Translations under genes and position numbers: made by a program
DNA from: Helianthus annuus
Lineage: Eukaryota > Streptophyta > Magnoliopsida > Asterales > Asteraceae
Direction of reading: 5' to 3'
Assembly: GCF_002127325.2 (NCBI RefSeq)
Contig: NC_035436.2
Span: forward strand, 26,790,354 to 26,854,353
Length of the DNA stretch: 64,000 bases
In this document: piece by piece, positions 33,371 through 46,700 of the stretch
Numbering within the stretch: the stretch's first letter is position 1
Layout: every line of letters starts with the position of its first letter
The notes under the pieces: generated by a model
What the model was told of the DNA's origin: nothing
The model's database searches: none
Seen by the model: the letters and a program-made list of their open reading frames with translations, nothing else

Positions 33371-36300
33371 CTAGAGGGATGTGATATGTAGAAGATCTTT
33401 AAGATGAAGAAACTCTTTTGGCTGCAAAGCCTTTGTTAATATGTCTGCAGCCTGTTCTTTAGTAGTACAGAACCTCACATCGACCTCGTCATTTTTGATC
33501 AGTTCTCGAATGAAATGATACTTCACTCTAATGTATTTGCTTTTTCCGTGGTATACAGGATCCTTTGCTAGGCAGATGGTTGACTTATTATCACACAAAA
33601 TTGTTGGAGGACCATCCATATGCATCTGTAAAGTATTGAGGATCCCTTTGATCCATAATGCTTGACATCCGGCCAATGACAATGCTATATATTCAGCTTC
33701 TGTTGAGGATAGTGCCACCACCTTTTGCTTCCTTGATTGCCATGCTATAGCCCCTGAACCGAGATTGAAAACATAACCTGATTTGCTTTTGCTATCATCT
33801 ATACTTCCCACATAATCACTATCACTAAAACCAACCAGCTTTCCTTTGCTTCCTTTCGAGTAAATTATTCCATGATTCAACGTTCCTTTGATATATCTTA
33901 ATATCCTCTTCCAGCTTCCCAGTGATTTCGATTTGGTTTTTCCATAAACTGGCTAATTTTATTTACAGCAAACATGATATCAGGCCTCGTATTTGTTAGA
34001 TACATCAGTGATCCCACTAAACTCTGATATAAGTTCTGATTTACTTCTTCACTGGGATCATCTTTTGATAATTTAAGTCCATATTCCATCGGAGTTTTAA
34101 TCTCATGACACCCTTCCATATTGAATATTTTCAATAAATTCTTGGCATATTTCTTCTGTGTAAGACAGATGTTTCCATTGTCATAGGTGACTTCCATGCT
34201 AAGAAAGTAGTGAAGGATACCTAAATCGGTCATCTCGAACTTACTTTTCATTGAATTCTTTAACTGTTCTATCATCTCTATGGAGTCACTAGCTAATATT
34301 ATGTCATCTACATACAAGCAGACTATCATCCGCGTTTTATCAGTGACCTTAATAAAAAGTGTATGTTCATACACACTCTTTATGAAACCATGTGCTGTAA
34401 AATACCCGTCTATTCTACTGTACCAATCTCTTGGAGCTTGTTTTAAACCATATAAGGCATTTCTTAAATGGCATACCTTTTGTTCTTCTCCTTTTTTAAC
34501 ATAGCCTTCAGGTTGTTCTAAATATACTTGTTCTGTCAACTCTCCATTTAAGAATGCCGTTTTTACATCCATTTGATGCAGTTGCCATCCATGACTTGCT
34601 GCTAGTGCTAGAACTATTCTAATCGTGTCGAATCTGATTAATGGAGCAAAAACCTCTTGATAGTCAACCCCATATTTTTTACTATAACCCTTGGCTACTA
34701 AGCGTGCTTTATAGTTACTCACCCTGCCATGTTCGTCATATTTGGTTTTATATATCCATTTGACTCCAATAGGTTTCGGATTCTTCGGTGGGTTTACTAG
34801 TTCCCATGTTCCATTTTTGTGTATGGATTGTATCTCTCTATCCATAGCATCTCTCCATTTACTATCTTTGTAGGCTTCACCATAAGATATTGGATCAGCA
34901 TCGGCATATAACCTGAAGTTATCTATATTGCTATCATTCATCTGTTTCCTTTCATATAAACCATTTACTTGTGTTTCAGTGAGAGGTTGTGAGTTCTGAT
35001 ATATTTCATATATGTCTCGAGTCCGCAGTTCTTCATTTTCTAAGGATGATGACGATGAATCAGCGTCATTTTGATGCTTCATTTTGATGAATGTTCTGTT
35101 CTTCTGTCTATCCGATGTAATGTATGTTTTCTGTTTGATGAGTGCTTTGACCTTCTGTTTCTTCACTGCTGTTGATGTTATCGATTTGATGATCAATCTC
35201 AGGTGCCATAATCTCTTGTGATACACTCGTCTCCCTATTTATTCTATTTTCACTTGAGTCATTCAGTTGAATATATGTGTAGTCTTTATTTGCTGAACTA
35301 TCATCCCATTCTTGATTTTCATCAAACACTACGTCTCTACTAATAATGATTTTATTACTTACTGGGTTATATAATTTATACGCCTTACTGTGTTCGCTGT
35401 AACCCATGAAAACTGCCTTTTCTGCCTTTTCATCTAGTTTACCTCTATGCTGTTTTGGAATGTGAGCATAGGTAACACATCCGAAAACTCGTAGATGTTC
35501 GATGCTTGGTTTGTTCCCACTCCATACTTCTTGTGGAGTCCTGTTCGGTACACCTTTAGTGCTTGCTCGGTTTAATAGGTATGTGGCACATGCCATAGCC
35601 TCTGCCCAATATGAGTGTGATAAATTCTACGTTTTAAGCATGCTCCTACTAAGTTCCATAATGGTTCTGTTCTTCCGTTCTGCTACGCCGTTCTGTTGTG
35701 GCGTATAACTTGTAGTTAACTGATGATGTATTCCATTTTCTTTTAAAAAAGTTTGGAAATCATTACTACAATACTCTCCACCTCTATCGGTTCGAAGTGT
35801 CTTTATGGTGTAGTTAACTTGATTCTCAACCATTTTCTTGAAATACTTGAAATGGCTTAATGCTTCTGATTTTAGTTTCAGAAAGTATACCCAGGTTTTT
35901 CTCGAGAAATCATCTATGAAAGTGATGAAGTACTTGCATCCTCCTATCGACATAGTTCTCATGGGCCCACATATGTCAGAATAAACTAGTTGCAGCGGTT
36001 TGTCAGCATGCCACTTTGCATGTTTAGGAAAAGATTTCCTAGCATTTTTCCCAAACACACATCCTTCACATATATTATTTGTTGACCTGATCATTTTCGA
36101 TAATCCTTTAACAGTTTCCTTCATTCCCATGTTGTGCAGTGTATTGAAACTTATATGTCCAAATCGTCGATGCCATAAAGTATTCATGTCTTGTGTTATA
36201 ACATTACATACTCTTGGTATCAAATCCTGATTTAGATTTAAGGGAAACATCTTGTTCCCAGTCATCTTAATAGAACCGATACTTGAACCTGTTGGATCTT

Positions 36301-37483
36301 TAATAATGCATTCTTGATCAGCAAATTTTACTTCATATCCTTTTTGTACTAATTGTCCTACACTTAGTAGATTGTGCTTTAACCCTTGCACGTAGAATTC
36401 ATTCGGAACCTTCTTGTTTAAACCTTTTACTTTAATTGAGACATCACCACATCCTAATACCTTCAGTTTCTTGTTGTCTCCAGTTCTTACTTCCCTTCTT
36501 TCGGTTTCATCTAGTGTAATAAATAAACTCCTATTTCCTATCATATGATTTCTACATCCGCTATCTGAGTACCAGCAATCGTCTTTGGTTATTTCCTCCA
36601 TGTTAAATATCATAAACATTGTTGTTTCATCACATTTTTCTTCAGGATCATCTTCGTGTAGTAATGCATTCTCACCCCGGTTGTTTGTGTCTCTTTGTTG
36701 ATAGAATCTGGCTGTGTGCCCTACTTTCTGACAGTTATAACATCGTATTAATGCATTAAATCTTCCTTTTCCTCTTCCTCGTCCTCTATTTCCAAATTCA
36801 GATCTGTTTTGCCGTGTTCGGTCAGTGTTATTACTTTGTATTTGGAATGCCTTTTCTATTGGAGAGTCATCATGTTGTTTCATCCTTAATTCGTGTGATT
36901 GAAGGATGCCTAACAGTTCTTCTGTAGAAATCGTTGTCAAATCCTTTGATTCTTCTATTGCCACCACTACCTATTCATATTTTCTAGTGAGACTTCGAAG
37001 GATTTTTTCAATGACACGTTGTTCAGTAATATTTTCTTCATTTAATCGTAACTGATTTACTATAACAGTTGTTCTATTCATATATTCTTCTACTGTCTCG
37101 TTTTCTTTCATTCTAAGTGCATCGAATTCACATCTTAGGGTTTGGAGTTTTACCGTTTTTACTCTTCGTTCTCCTCTATATGCCTTGTGTAACACATCCC
37201 ATGCCTCCTTGGAAGTTCTGCACATTGCAATTCTTTCGAATACGTTTTCGTTAACCGCTTGGAAAAAAATATGCAGTGCTTTCTTGTATTTCTTGACTTT
37301 TTCCCTATGTGCATCCCGATCATTGTCTGAAGCATTATTCGGCAGATCATTATATCCTTCTTCCACCATAATCCAAAGGTCTTGTGATTCTAACAAAACC
37401 TTCATTTGAATATGCCAGTGGTAATAATTTTGACCCACTAATTTTGGAATCTGAGTCTGTATGCCTCCGTTCGTTGTTGTCAT
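33371..37483 (-). pseudogene. RE4 gag-pol, broken
   Basis: Gag starts at an ATG at 37481-37483 (UBN2-type, ...YYHWHIQMKVLLESQDLW). Breaks: TAG at 36971-36973 near the end of the gag core; TAG at 35627-35629 after the integrase core; a frame change between about 35226 and 35108; another between 33898 and 33880 at the RT/RNase H junction. Recognisable parts are a knuckle, CYNCQKVGHTARFY, whose last Cys is Tyr; protease DSGCRNHMIG; integrase DICGPM, TDRGGEY and ERKNRT; RT YVDD; and RNase H SDSDYVG. The catalytic residues are kept, but the frame breaks prevent a full polyprotein. Confidence 0.85.
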
Positions 37484-37547
37484 TGTTAAGATCGATTGAA
37501 AATCTGTGTTTTGGTATGAATTCGATGTTGTTGTTTGGATCGTTGTG

Positions 37548-37559
37548 GCTCTGATACCA
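37548..37559 (-). other. RE4 primer-binding site (initiator tRNA-Met)
   Basis: On the minus strand this reads TGGTATCAGAGC, three bases inside the 5' LTR. This fixes the LTR boundary independently of the unusual terminal dinucleotides. Confidence 0.85.
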
Positions 37560-37562
37560 CTT

Positions 37563-37776
37563 TATTGTGTATAATTGAATTCTAGGGTTTTGAGAGAAGA
37601 CGATTTGTGTTCTTGATTCAGAAAATTGGTAAATTGTCTATTCACTAATGTTTTACATATATACATGGCCGGTTACTAGAAACCGACATTACCTATGACA
37701 TAAAAAATAATAAAACATCCTAACATAATATGTGACATATATATAACATAAATTATCAAGCTTATATCCTCTAATA
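37563..37776 (-). repeat. RE4 5' LTR
   Basis: This 214-bp LTR differs from the 3' copy at about three sites (near 37597, 37753 and 37758). It has TA...TA termini. Confidence 0.85.
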
Positions 37777-37917
37777 TAATTTACCATCGTGTGTTTACGG
37801 GCGGATGGGTTACTCGGTTTTCTCCGGAATTGGTGGTGGAAGACTCAGGTTACTCTCGGAGTACTCCGTTTGTCCAGTGTACCCCGAGAAAGCTCAGGAT
37901 TAATTTGTTAGTCCTTA
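37777..37917 (+). repeat. SINE-like repeat, right part
   Basis: This is the continuation of the repeat split by RE4, with 'gtttacgggcggatgggtta', 'ggaattggtggtggaagact' and 'tactctcggagtactccg'. It looks like the body of an Asteraceae SINE-type repeat, but there is no second full copy here to prove it. Confidence 0.35.
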
Positions 37918-38165
37918 AAAAATAGTTGAATGTGTTTATTGGAGTTGGTGATTACTGACATATAACCAAAATATTAAAATGTAGTTGATTAGTTGGGTGT
38001 GAACCCTCTCTGCAAATAGCATAAGTTTGATGCTATCCGATTTTGCTTTATTGCGTTTTAAATTAGAAAATCTTCCGTTTAATACTTGATTAATATAGAA
38101 TCTGTTATCAGCGGGACCACCTTTCAAGTTATTTACATCTTCATTCATGGATACAGGATCCGACA
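37918..38165. repeat. Segmental duplicate, copy 2 (without the MITE)
   Basis: This matches 31198-31258 joined to 31641-31850. Where copy 1 has the 382-bp MITE plus duplicated target, this copy reads 'ccaaaatattaaaatgtag', the unoccupied arrangement. Confidence 0.7.
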
Positions 38166-38204
38166 TATTCGTAGGTGGATGCAGACTACATACTATATAT
38201 CTAT

Positions 38205-38505
38205 ATATTTGTTAATGGCGACTTTATTGTATTAGACTACCGCACTCCTTAAATTGGAGAGACCTGTTGCCCTACTCCAGCCAGACTTAGAGCAGAACTC
38301 TCTGGCGTAACACACGGTGAGACGAAATCCGGGTAGGCTCAGGCTCTAATAGAGCCTGAGCCTAACACCTCTGCAAGGAGGCTATGCTCTATCTATTATT
38401 GTCTTATCCACCAAAGTGACAGAAGTAATAATTGAACATGAGTCTCCATTAAAGAACCCAAGTCACCCTCCCACTAAACCACAAGTGGTCCATACATACT
38501 ATATA
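38205..38505 (-). repeat. Possible tRNA-derived SINE
   Basis: On the minus strand it begins 'ccacttgtggtttagtggga', similar to a tRNA-type A box. About 35-40 bp later comes 'atgttcaattatta', a poor B-box match, followed by a GC-richer body containing the inverted pair 'aggctcaggctct' and 'agagcctgagcct'. There is no clear poly-A tail or target duplication. Confidence 0.4.
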
Positions 38506-39369
38506 TATATATAGATTTAATTATTTCATCTTATCTGTCCGCCAACTATGGATGCACACTACGAATCTTTGAGATTTTAGAGGTTTTGTCATTTACAGCC
38601 TCACATGAATCTGACGTACTTAAATTTTTTAAGTTATATATGTGTTGGTTAAGGCCTCCACTCAATACACAAGATTCACTTTTGTATGTATGAACAAGAT
38701 GTAAATGTGTATAGAAAACAAGTGAAAAAAAAAAGAATATTTCTGTTACAATTAAAAATTCGGTGTATAATTCATTAAACTAAGATGGCTTTAAATGGCC
38801 TTGCATAAATAGAACGTGGGATTAAAAAACATTAAAATAGTAAAGCCCAACAAAAGTTCCGGTAAACATTAAACTTCTTTAGTGTCCCACAATCTTAGTC
38901 AAACCATAGAGCATTTCCAATCTTGAGCAAAAATCCACTAGATTCAAATAAATTGCATGCCTATGAACCGTTACCCGCACCGGTTACTAACCCGTAAACA
39001 ACCGATTAATTCAATAATCTCCTCTTTAATCAGTGATTGTTCTCACCATTCATAAACAACAACACCAGATCACTTTCACCTTGAACCATCTCGACTTGTT
39101 CCGTACACCCAAACTCCACCTATATAACGTCCAAAGTCTTCTCGGTTCAACCCGAATCAAGTCTTCTCTGTTCAACCCGAATCAATTTCACCACACTTGT
39201 AATATCTCACATGGCATCCCACTGGAACCGTTCACTGACATCTTGACCTTTTAACGGACCAACGACCTCTTCTCTGTCCATCCAAAGTTACCCGATTTGA
39301 ACTGCAACACCATAATGCTCACAAACATGTAGTTTCTCTGATCTCTTTGGTGTGTGTAAGGTGTGATAT
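38506..39369. other. Unassigned spacer
   Basis: No gene is recognised. A 25-bp block, 'aagtcttctcggttcaaccc...', is tandemly duplicated at about 39137-39187. Confidence 0.35.
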
Positions 39370-40730
39370 ATTTTTATTGATATTTTAAGCCCATTTTACA
39401 CATTAGTCAACTTTTAAATTTATAAAACACGATATTCTACTAACACTAAACACACACTGGGCAAGTGCACAGCGTAGTATAGCGTTGGTAAGATACCGAG
39501 GTCGTCAAAGGACACAAGAACTTTTAGTACCGATTTATCCTCAACGTATAATCGATCTAAAATTTTTGAGAAAAGGTTTTAAACATGAAAATAAAAACTA
39601 AAAATGCAGAAATAAAAATGAAATAAAAACAGATAGACAAGATAAATCACTTGGATCGGACTCGCCTTTTAAGTATCCTTTGATGATTTTTGCACTTTCA
39701 GACTTTTTAAAAGATTGTCTTAGTTATAGTAGTAGACTTCTCTTTTGATGGGGACATTACCCTCAACTCAGTGGTTTGGGTCAGCAAGGATACAATCCAA
39801 AAGGGTCGGATTAATGAAAAATAATTAACTAAGTTATTAATGCGAAAAGTGGTAGGTCCCTTTTTGAAGGTGACGTTAACCTCGGCTAAGTGGTTTGAGT
39901 CAGCAGGGATACAATCTCAAGTAGCTGTTTTATGGTATTAATAGTAGTTTACATATGAGGGGATCAAGCCATTAGCATCCCCACCATCCAATACTAGTGG
40001 GTATTGAAGGAGGTCCTAGTAAGGTTGACCCAGGTCCTTGCAGGATCTATACACTGAACAAGGCAAGAACCTTACTAAACTATTCCCTTAACCCCCGACC
40101 AGGTAGCCAACATATCTCTATATAGACCGTAGAGATATGAATGGTATAAATCTTTTACTTTATAGAGACAGTAAAGTAATGCCAAGACACCACAGACAAA
40201 TGTAAAAGAAAATTGACCTTCAACATAAGAAGCTGGTTATTAAAGTCAATATACAAAACCAAATAAAAAGTGCCGAAAGATTAAAAATCAAAAGTAATAC
40301 ATAAAAGACTTGTCTTTACCAAGTGATGTAAGAGGCTTAGCTAAACATGGCGTTTGATTGGCAAGAACTCTTACGATCAATCTTGGATCCCGAGACTACT
40401 ACACACTCTAAAGGTGGATGATGGATGATGGTGGTGGGTGTTGGTGGTGGAGTGGTGGCAAAGTGGGAGAGTAGTGGTTTACCAAGGGATGCCTTTGAAG
40501 TGAGCCAAACACCCCTATTTATAGCCTGAACAGAAGCACGGCCACGGACCCGTGTCCAGCGGACACGCCCTCGTGGCCATCCTTTTCTCTTCCTTCATTA
40601 AATGCATTTGTCAGCATAGGGCTCCACACGGCACGTGTTCAGCGAGCACGGCCCCGTGGGAAGAAGCTTATCTGTACTATCAAGATTTTGCAAGATTCTG
40701 CGTATCTTAGCGTTGACCACGCCCCATGCC
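39370..40730 (-). repeat. Ty3/gypsy LTR-type fragment
   Basis: The part 39370-39690 is the reverse complement of the repeat at 1-310. Further in there are two related blocks with 'gtggtttgggtcagcaagga' and 'gtggtttgagtcagcaggga' (39770 and 39890). A GC-richer end has repeated 'acggacccgtgtccag'-type motifs (40545-40660). No coding region is seen. An LTR or solo LTR of a gypsy element is the best guess. Confidence 0.45.
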
Positions 40731-41085
40731 GATGTCACACCCTGATTTCCGGTGGGCCCGAATGGGTACAATCGTGACGATAACAGTTATCACAATATGA
40801 TAATATACAGCGGAAGTATTGGAATGAAATTATTAAAATAAAGCTTGAATGTATAAAAGAATTACAAGCGTTCGATACAAGCCCACAGGCAGGATCCAAA
40901 TAAGCAGAGCTTTAGACATCATAGGCCTTAAGCCTCAGGAGTGCAAATTCCTTAGCCTTCTTTCTAGCAGACCCGTATTGCCAGCCTATTATGAGGTTCG
41001 GTACATTTTCCTTTATGAGCTTCTAAAATATATTTTAGACCATGACCAATGCCCCAGTTGGTCCTATACATGTGACCCGCTATAA
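40731..41085 (+). repeat. Possible second gypsy-type LTR start
   Basis: This begins 'tgtcacaccctgatttccgg', a start typical of many plant gypsy LTRs, followed by 'cagcggaagtattgg'. It is cut short by the plastid insertion near 41086. There is no second LTR. Confidence 0.3.
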
Positions 41086-41244
41086 GAAAAAGAATTGCAA
41101 TAGCTAAATGATGGTGTGCTTATCTTTTCTATTTTTTTTCGTTGCAATAAAATATGATTGCGCTTGATTGGTTTTAATCGACAGAATCAAGTCAAACAAA
41201 ACAACCAAAGTATAAATCGATGCTTATTTGGACGCAGTGACTGG

Positions 41245-42290
<1,046 letters not shown>

Positions 42291-42734
42291 AGATGCTGGT
42301 AAATACAATTAACCGACTCTTTGGGAAAATAGTTTTTCGAAAAGAGTTTTATACATATGGAAGACCTGTAGGTGATCCTTTAAAAATATCTTGGGATTAT
42401 TCTTGTTACAAGATTATATACTGGATTAACCAATTGGGTTGTCCGGACATGGTATCATTAACCCCCAATTATATCAATTATCAAGTAATGGATCAAACCG
42501 TATTCTTACATTTTGCGCAATCATAGGCGACTTACTTATGTAATAACCGCCCAAAAGGCAAATTTGCCATCCCAAGTTTACACTAAAATAAGTCAAGAGT
42601 ATTTACCTTTTTGCTAGCTTCCAATTAATAAGACTATATTTGGCAAAAAGCCGTAAGTCTAAGTATATTGACCCGAGTCCGATTATCTGGGGGTACTATA
42701 GTATGGAATGAAAAGATTTATTATCCGTTAGATT
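42291..42734. other. Unassigned sequence between the NUPT and RE5
   Basis: A short plus-strand frame (42293-42526) reads through LFGKIVFRKEFYTYGRPVG and DPLKISWDYSCYKIIYW. I do not recognise it; it could be organelle-derived or random. The last five bases, agatt, resemble the bases after RE5 (agaat). Confidence 0.25.
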
Positions 42735-43156
42735 TGTTAGTGCATACGTCTGTCGACTTCGTCTTGTATCAAGTCTTGTCGTAGAATGTCAAAACAGGGC
42801 ACGTAGTTCGAAATATTGTAATTCTGCTTGAAAGGGTTAATTTCGTTTGAATGAGGCATCATGTAATTCCGTGCGGAATTAAGTTCCGTTTGGAATGTTA
42901 ATTCTGATTGGAACCGCTTCAAATGGAATCTCATGCCTATAAATACCGAGTTCAAGCGAAATTAGATAAGAACTTTTCCGGTCAGTGTAACGAAGTGCTG
43001 CCGAAGTGCCGTCTCGCTGTAATTTGTCATCTAATCAATCAGAAGGCAATTTATGAGTATATTGTGCTGAATTGAACTCGGTTTGACTGTTTCCGCCTTT
43101 CAAACTGAGCATAAACTCTTCTGATCGACTCATTTGGGTTTGAAAACGATCCTACA
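42735..43156 (+). repeat. RE5 5' LTR
   Basis: This 422-bp LTR runs TGTTAGTGCATACG... to ...AAACGATCCTACA. A cluster of TAATTCCG/CGGAATTA-type motifs (42820-42935) lies directly upstream of the TATA box, ctataaatac (42938-42947). Several motif copies in this LTR have lost the CpG (TTCTG, TTTCG) that the 3' LTR keeps. Confidence 0.88.
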
Positions 43157-43158
43157 AG

Positions 43159-43170
43159 TGGTATCAGAGC
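43159..43170 (+). other. RE5 primer-binding site (initiator tRNA-Met)
   Basis: The sequence TGGTATCAGAGC lies two bases inside the 5' LTR. Confidence 0.9.
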
Positions 43171-43374
43171 TTAGGAGGAAGAGTTCATACCAATTCAGCT
43201 GCAATTTCTGGATTCTACACTTTTTTTTTTCAAATTGACTCTGTTTTCACAGTCAAAATGTATTGATTTTCAAGTATCATGTGCGCAATACTGTTTTTAT
43301 AAACCGTAGAAAGTTTCAGAACTAAAATCAACCAAATACTTGTTCAAATTGACAATTTTCACAGCAAGAAGATG

Positions 43375-43690
43375 ACGTCAGTGTATTTCCGCACGAGATT
43401 AGGGTTAATTCCGCTCTAGATAGTTAATTTCGTTTGAAAGTTCACACGGAATTAGGTAATTCCACTTCTGACGAGTAATTCCGTTTAGTTGGTCCGCACA
43501 GAATTAGTAATTCCGCTTCAAAGATCTATTTCCATTTGGTAATTCCGCACGGAATTATAATTCCACGTGAAAGTGTGTTGTTGTTAAAACGGAATTAGGG
43601 TATTTCCGTTTCTAGGGTAATTTTGTTTGAAAGGTGTAATTCCACACCAAGTGATTCCGTTTGAATCATAATTCCGTTTGAAAGGACTGT
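43375..43690 (+). repeat. TTCCG/CGGAA motif array in the RE5 leader
   Basis: About fifteen copies of 'aattccgtttg', 'ttccgcacgga' and 'cggaatta' variants occur in both orientations just before the gag start. The same motif is clustered upstream of the LTR TATA box. Confidence 0.75.
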
Positions 43691-43716
43691 TTTGTGAAAT
43701 TTTGAAAAAACGAAAC

Positions 43717-46700
43717 ATGGACGAGGAATTTTATAATGCCTTTGCTACCCCGATCACTGTGACTCAGCAGACGATGTTAGAAAAGGAAATGGGAACTATG
43801 CAAAAACTGCCTAAGCTTATGAACATTGAGAAATATAAAGGTTAGGAAGGACGGTTTGAAAACTGGGTACAAGCGAATTATTTGGATGCTTGGGAATGCG
43901 TTGAGACAAAGTATGTTAGACCGACGAACGATGATGAAGAGGAGATTGCGATTAAAGATATGGGTGCTGATGATAAGAAGAAATACAAGAATGAAAAAAT
44001 GATGCTAAGTCTGCTACAACAAGCAGTGAAAGAGGACATCTTGGTCTTATTGCAACATAATGGAAGTGCATATTCGATCTGGAAAGCATTAAGATCTAAG
44101 TTTGTTGGTAGTCAAGAGATGATAAAGAATAAGAAATCGCTTCTAAAGAAAGAGTTTGATTTGTTTCGTGGTTCGAAAAATGAGAGCACAAAGCAGATAA
44201 TTGAAAGGTATTGCAATCTGTTGGTAAACATGAGGAGAGTGAGCATCAATAAAGACAATGAGGACTTGATTGAAAAGCTAGTTGATGCTTTGCCACACGA
44301 GACATGGGGCACATACCTTATGATGCTAAGGAACAAGAAAGGTTTTAGCAATTTGACTCTTAGCAAGTTCATTGAGAAGATTGAGGCCCAGGAGATGGAA
44401 CAGAGAAAGATCTCAAGAATGAAAGATTTTGACGGTGAACAAGACATTGGGCTTTATTACAAAGCAGGGTTGAATGACAAATCCACCAACATGTCACCGA
44501 AGGTTGAGACTGCTTTTAATGCCATGAGCTCATCTTGTAGTTCATCTAAAGGATCAAACAGCAACAAAAGTTTCTCATCATTTCCATCATTTGATCCGAA
44601 CATTTCAACAAAGAAAAATGGCAAGAAGCTTCAATGCAACATTGTATTGAATCTTGAAAATGATCAAGAATATTCTGAAGAACTTGCCAAAAGTCATATG
44701 TCTTTGTTAGGGACTGTGTTAGAGTCTTACGGAAGTTTTGTTGCAGGTCGGATCGGGAATCCAATGCTGACTAAGGAGGATTACGATCAGATCGATGCTG
44801 AAGAGATGGAGTTAATGGATATAAAATGGTGTTTGGCAAGCGTATTGAGGAGAGCTGAGAAATTCAAACAGATCACTGGAAGAGATGATCTATGTGAGGC
44901 TAATGTCTCTACTTTAGATTTTGATAAATCTAAAGTCACTTGTTTTCGTTGCAGGGAAAAAGGACACTTCAAGAGGGAGTGCACTAATCGCGAAGCAAGT
45001 GGAGCTCAAAATCCGTTCAACAACAATGATTACTATCGGAAGGCCATGTACCATCAAGTTGCTCAACAATAAAATCAACAACAGCCATAAACAGCACATG
45101 GAAGAAATGTGATTGAAGAATCTTCAAAGAGAGCTTGTATGGTGAATCAAGATGAGAAGGAGTTATCAACAGGATTCAACTGGGACAAATATATATCAGC
45201 TGATGGTAAAGCATGTGTGATAGACCAAGACGATGAAAAGTTACCTGAAGGGTTTAGTTGGGAAAACTTCAGTTGGGATGATTATGATCCTAATAAAACT
45301 CTAGTTCACACAGCTTTTGTTGCTCGAATTGAAGAAGATAGTGATGATGATACTGAGTATTATGCAAAAAGGATGAGTGATCATTTGAAAATGATGGCAG
45401 AAAGTGACAGTGAAGATGAAAAAGCTAAACAGAAAAAGAAAAAGATCAAAACACCAGTTAGCAGAGATGATGAAGAAGTTCCAGTGGTCAAAAGAAAAGT
45501 TAAAGAAGTTCCAAAGTTCAAAATCAATGAAGATGTTGGTGCCAGAGAGATTCCTGTGAATTGTGAAACCTGTGAGATCATGAAGAAGAAAAACAGTGAG
45601 TTGATCAACAACATGAACAGGTTGAAGGAATCTTATGATGTGTTGAACAAAGCAATGAATATGTACAATGATACAAGTGAACAATAGGCAACAGCAATGA
45701 AGACACTTCAAGGAGCGTTCATGATAAAGCAAAAAGTTGTGAACAATTATATCGTGAAGTGTGCTGCTCTGGAACAAAAACTGGAAACTCAAAGAATAGA
45801 GAAAGAAAGAGTAAATCATTTGTTAAAAAGTTACTCATGTACTTCTTATGTCATTGACAGGATTTATCCAACTGTGGAAGGCATGAAGGTTTTTGAAAAT
45901 GATGAAGTAACTGAAGAACATAAGGTCTCTGAAGAAAAGACTCCTGAAAAGAAGAAAGAAAAGAAGAAGGATACTAAAGTAAAGACATCTGGTAAGAAAC
46001 AAGGTATCAGTTACAACAAGTGTCTGCCCCCGCTGGAAAATGGATATTTGCCAAGAAATCCAAATTCTGAAAGAGTCAAAAAGGCAACCAACTTACAGTG
46101 GGAGTCTGAACCTTCAGTAGAATTGCCAGAAAACATTGATGTCACGTTTACATCGTCTGACACTGATCAATAATCTCAATTGATGAAGAAAGTGGTGGAT
46201 CATGTGTTAGATAACGATGAAACTGAGGAGTCAAATTCGGAGTCTATGTTGGAGTCAAAGTCTGAGTCAGACACTCTGAGTCAAACAGACAAACATGGCA
46301 AAGGAGTTTATAATAAAGAATTCCTGTTATCAAAATCTAATTTGGATGATGAAACCTTTAAAGTTGCATATACTTTGAATGATTCTGACAAATTATATTC
46401 TGATAAGGAATTTCCAATAAGAGGTGTCAAAAATGAACTGATCAAAAAGGTTTTCAAATTAACAGAAAATAATATTTCTGAAATAAAAGATGTAAATCTT
46501 TATGAAAAACCTAAAAAATACACGTCAAGAATTCAACAAAGAGAGAACAAGAAAAAAGGTTAAAGTTCTGGTTCTGGTTACCGAAAGAAACCAAACCATA
46601 ACGGTAATTTCAAAAAGAAAGGTTTAGGATATATTCCACCAGAAAATCATAAAAATGAAAAATATGTTCGAGATTTTAAATCAAAGATGACATTTGTTTC

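Larger units (their letters stand above)
33145..37776 (-). mobile_element. RE4: full-length, degenerate Ty1/copia element with TA...TA LTR ends
   Basis: This 4,632-bp minus-strand element has two 214-bp LTRs (33145-33358 and 37563-37776) differing at about three positions. It has a perfect target duplication, taatt (33140-33144 and 37777-37781), and a primer-binding site. The aligned LTR ends are TA...TA instead of TG...CA. The gag-pol frame has two stops and two frame changes. The protease form DSGCRNHMIG and the overall layout resemble RE2, suggesting a related lineage. Confidence 0.88.

Noticed and set aside
42293..42526. 77-residue open frame containing FGKIVFRKEFYTYGRP
   Set aside because: I could not place it in any family; it lies beside a plastid-derived tract and RE5 and is too short to claim as a gene.
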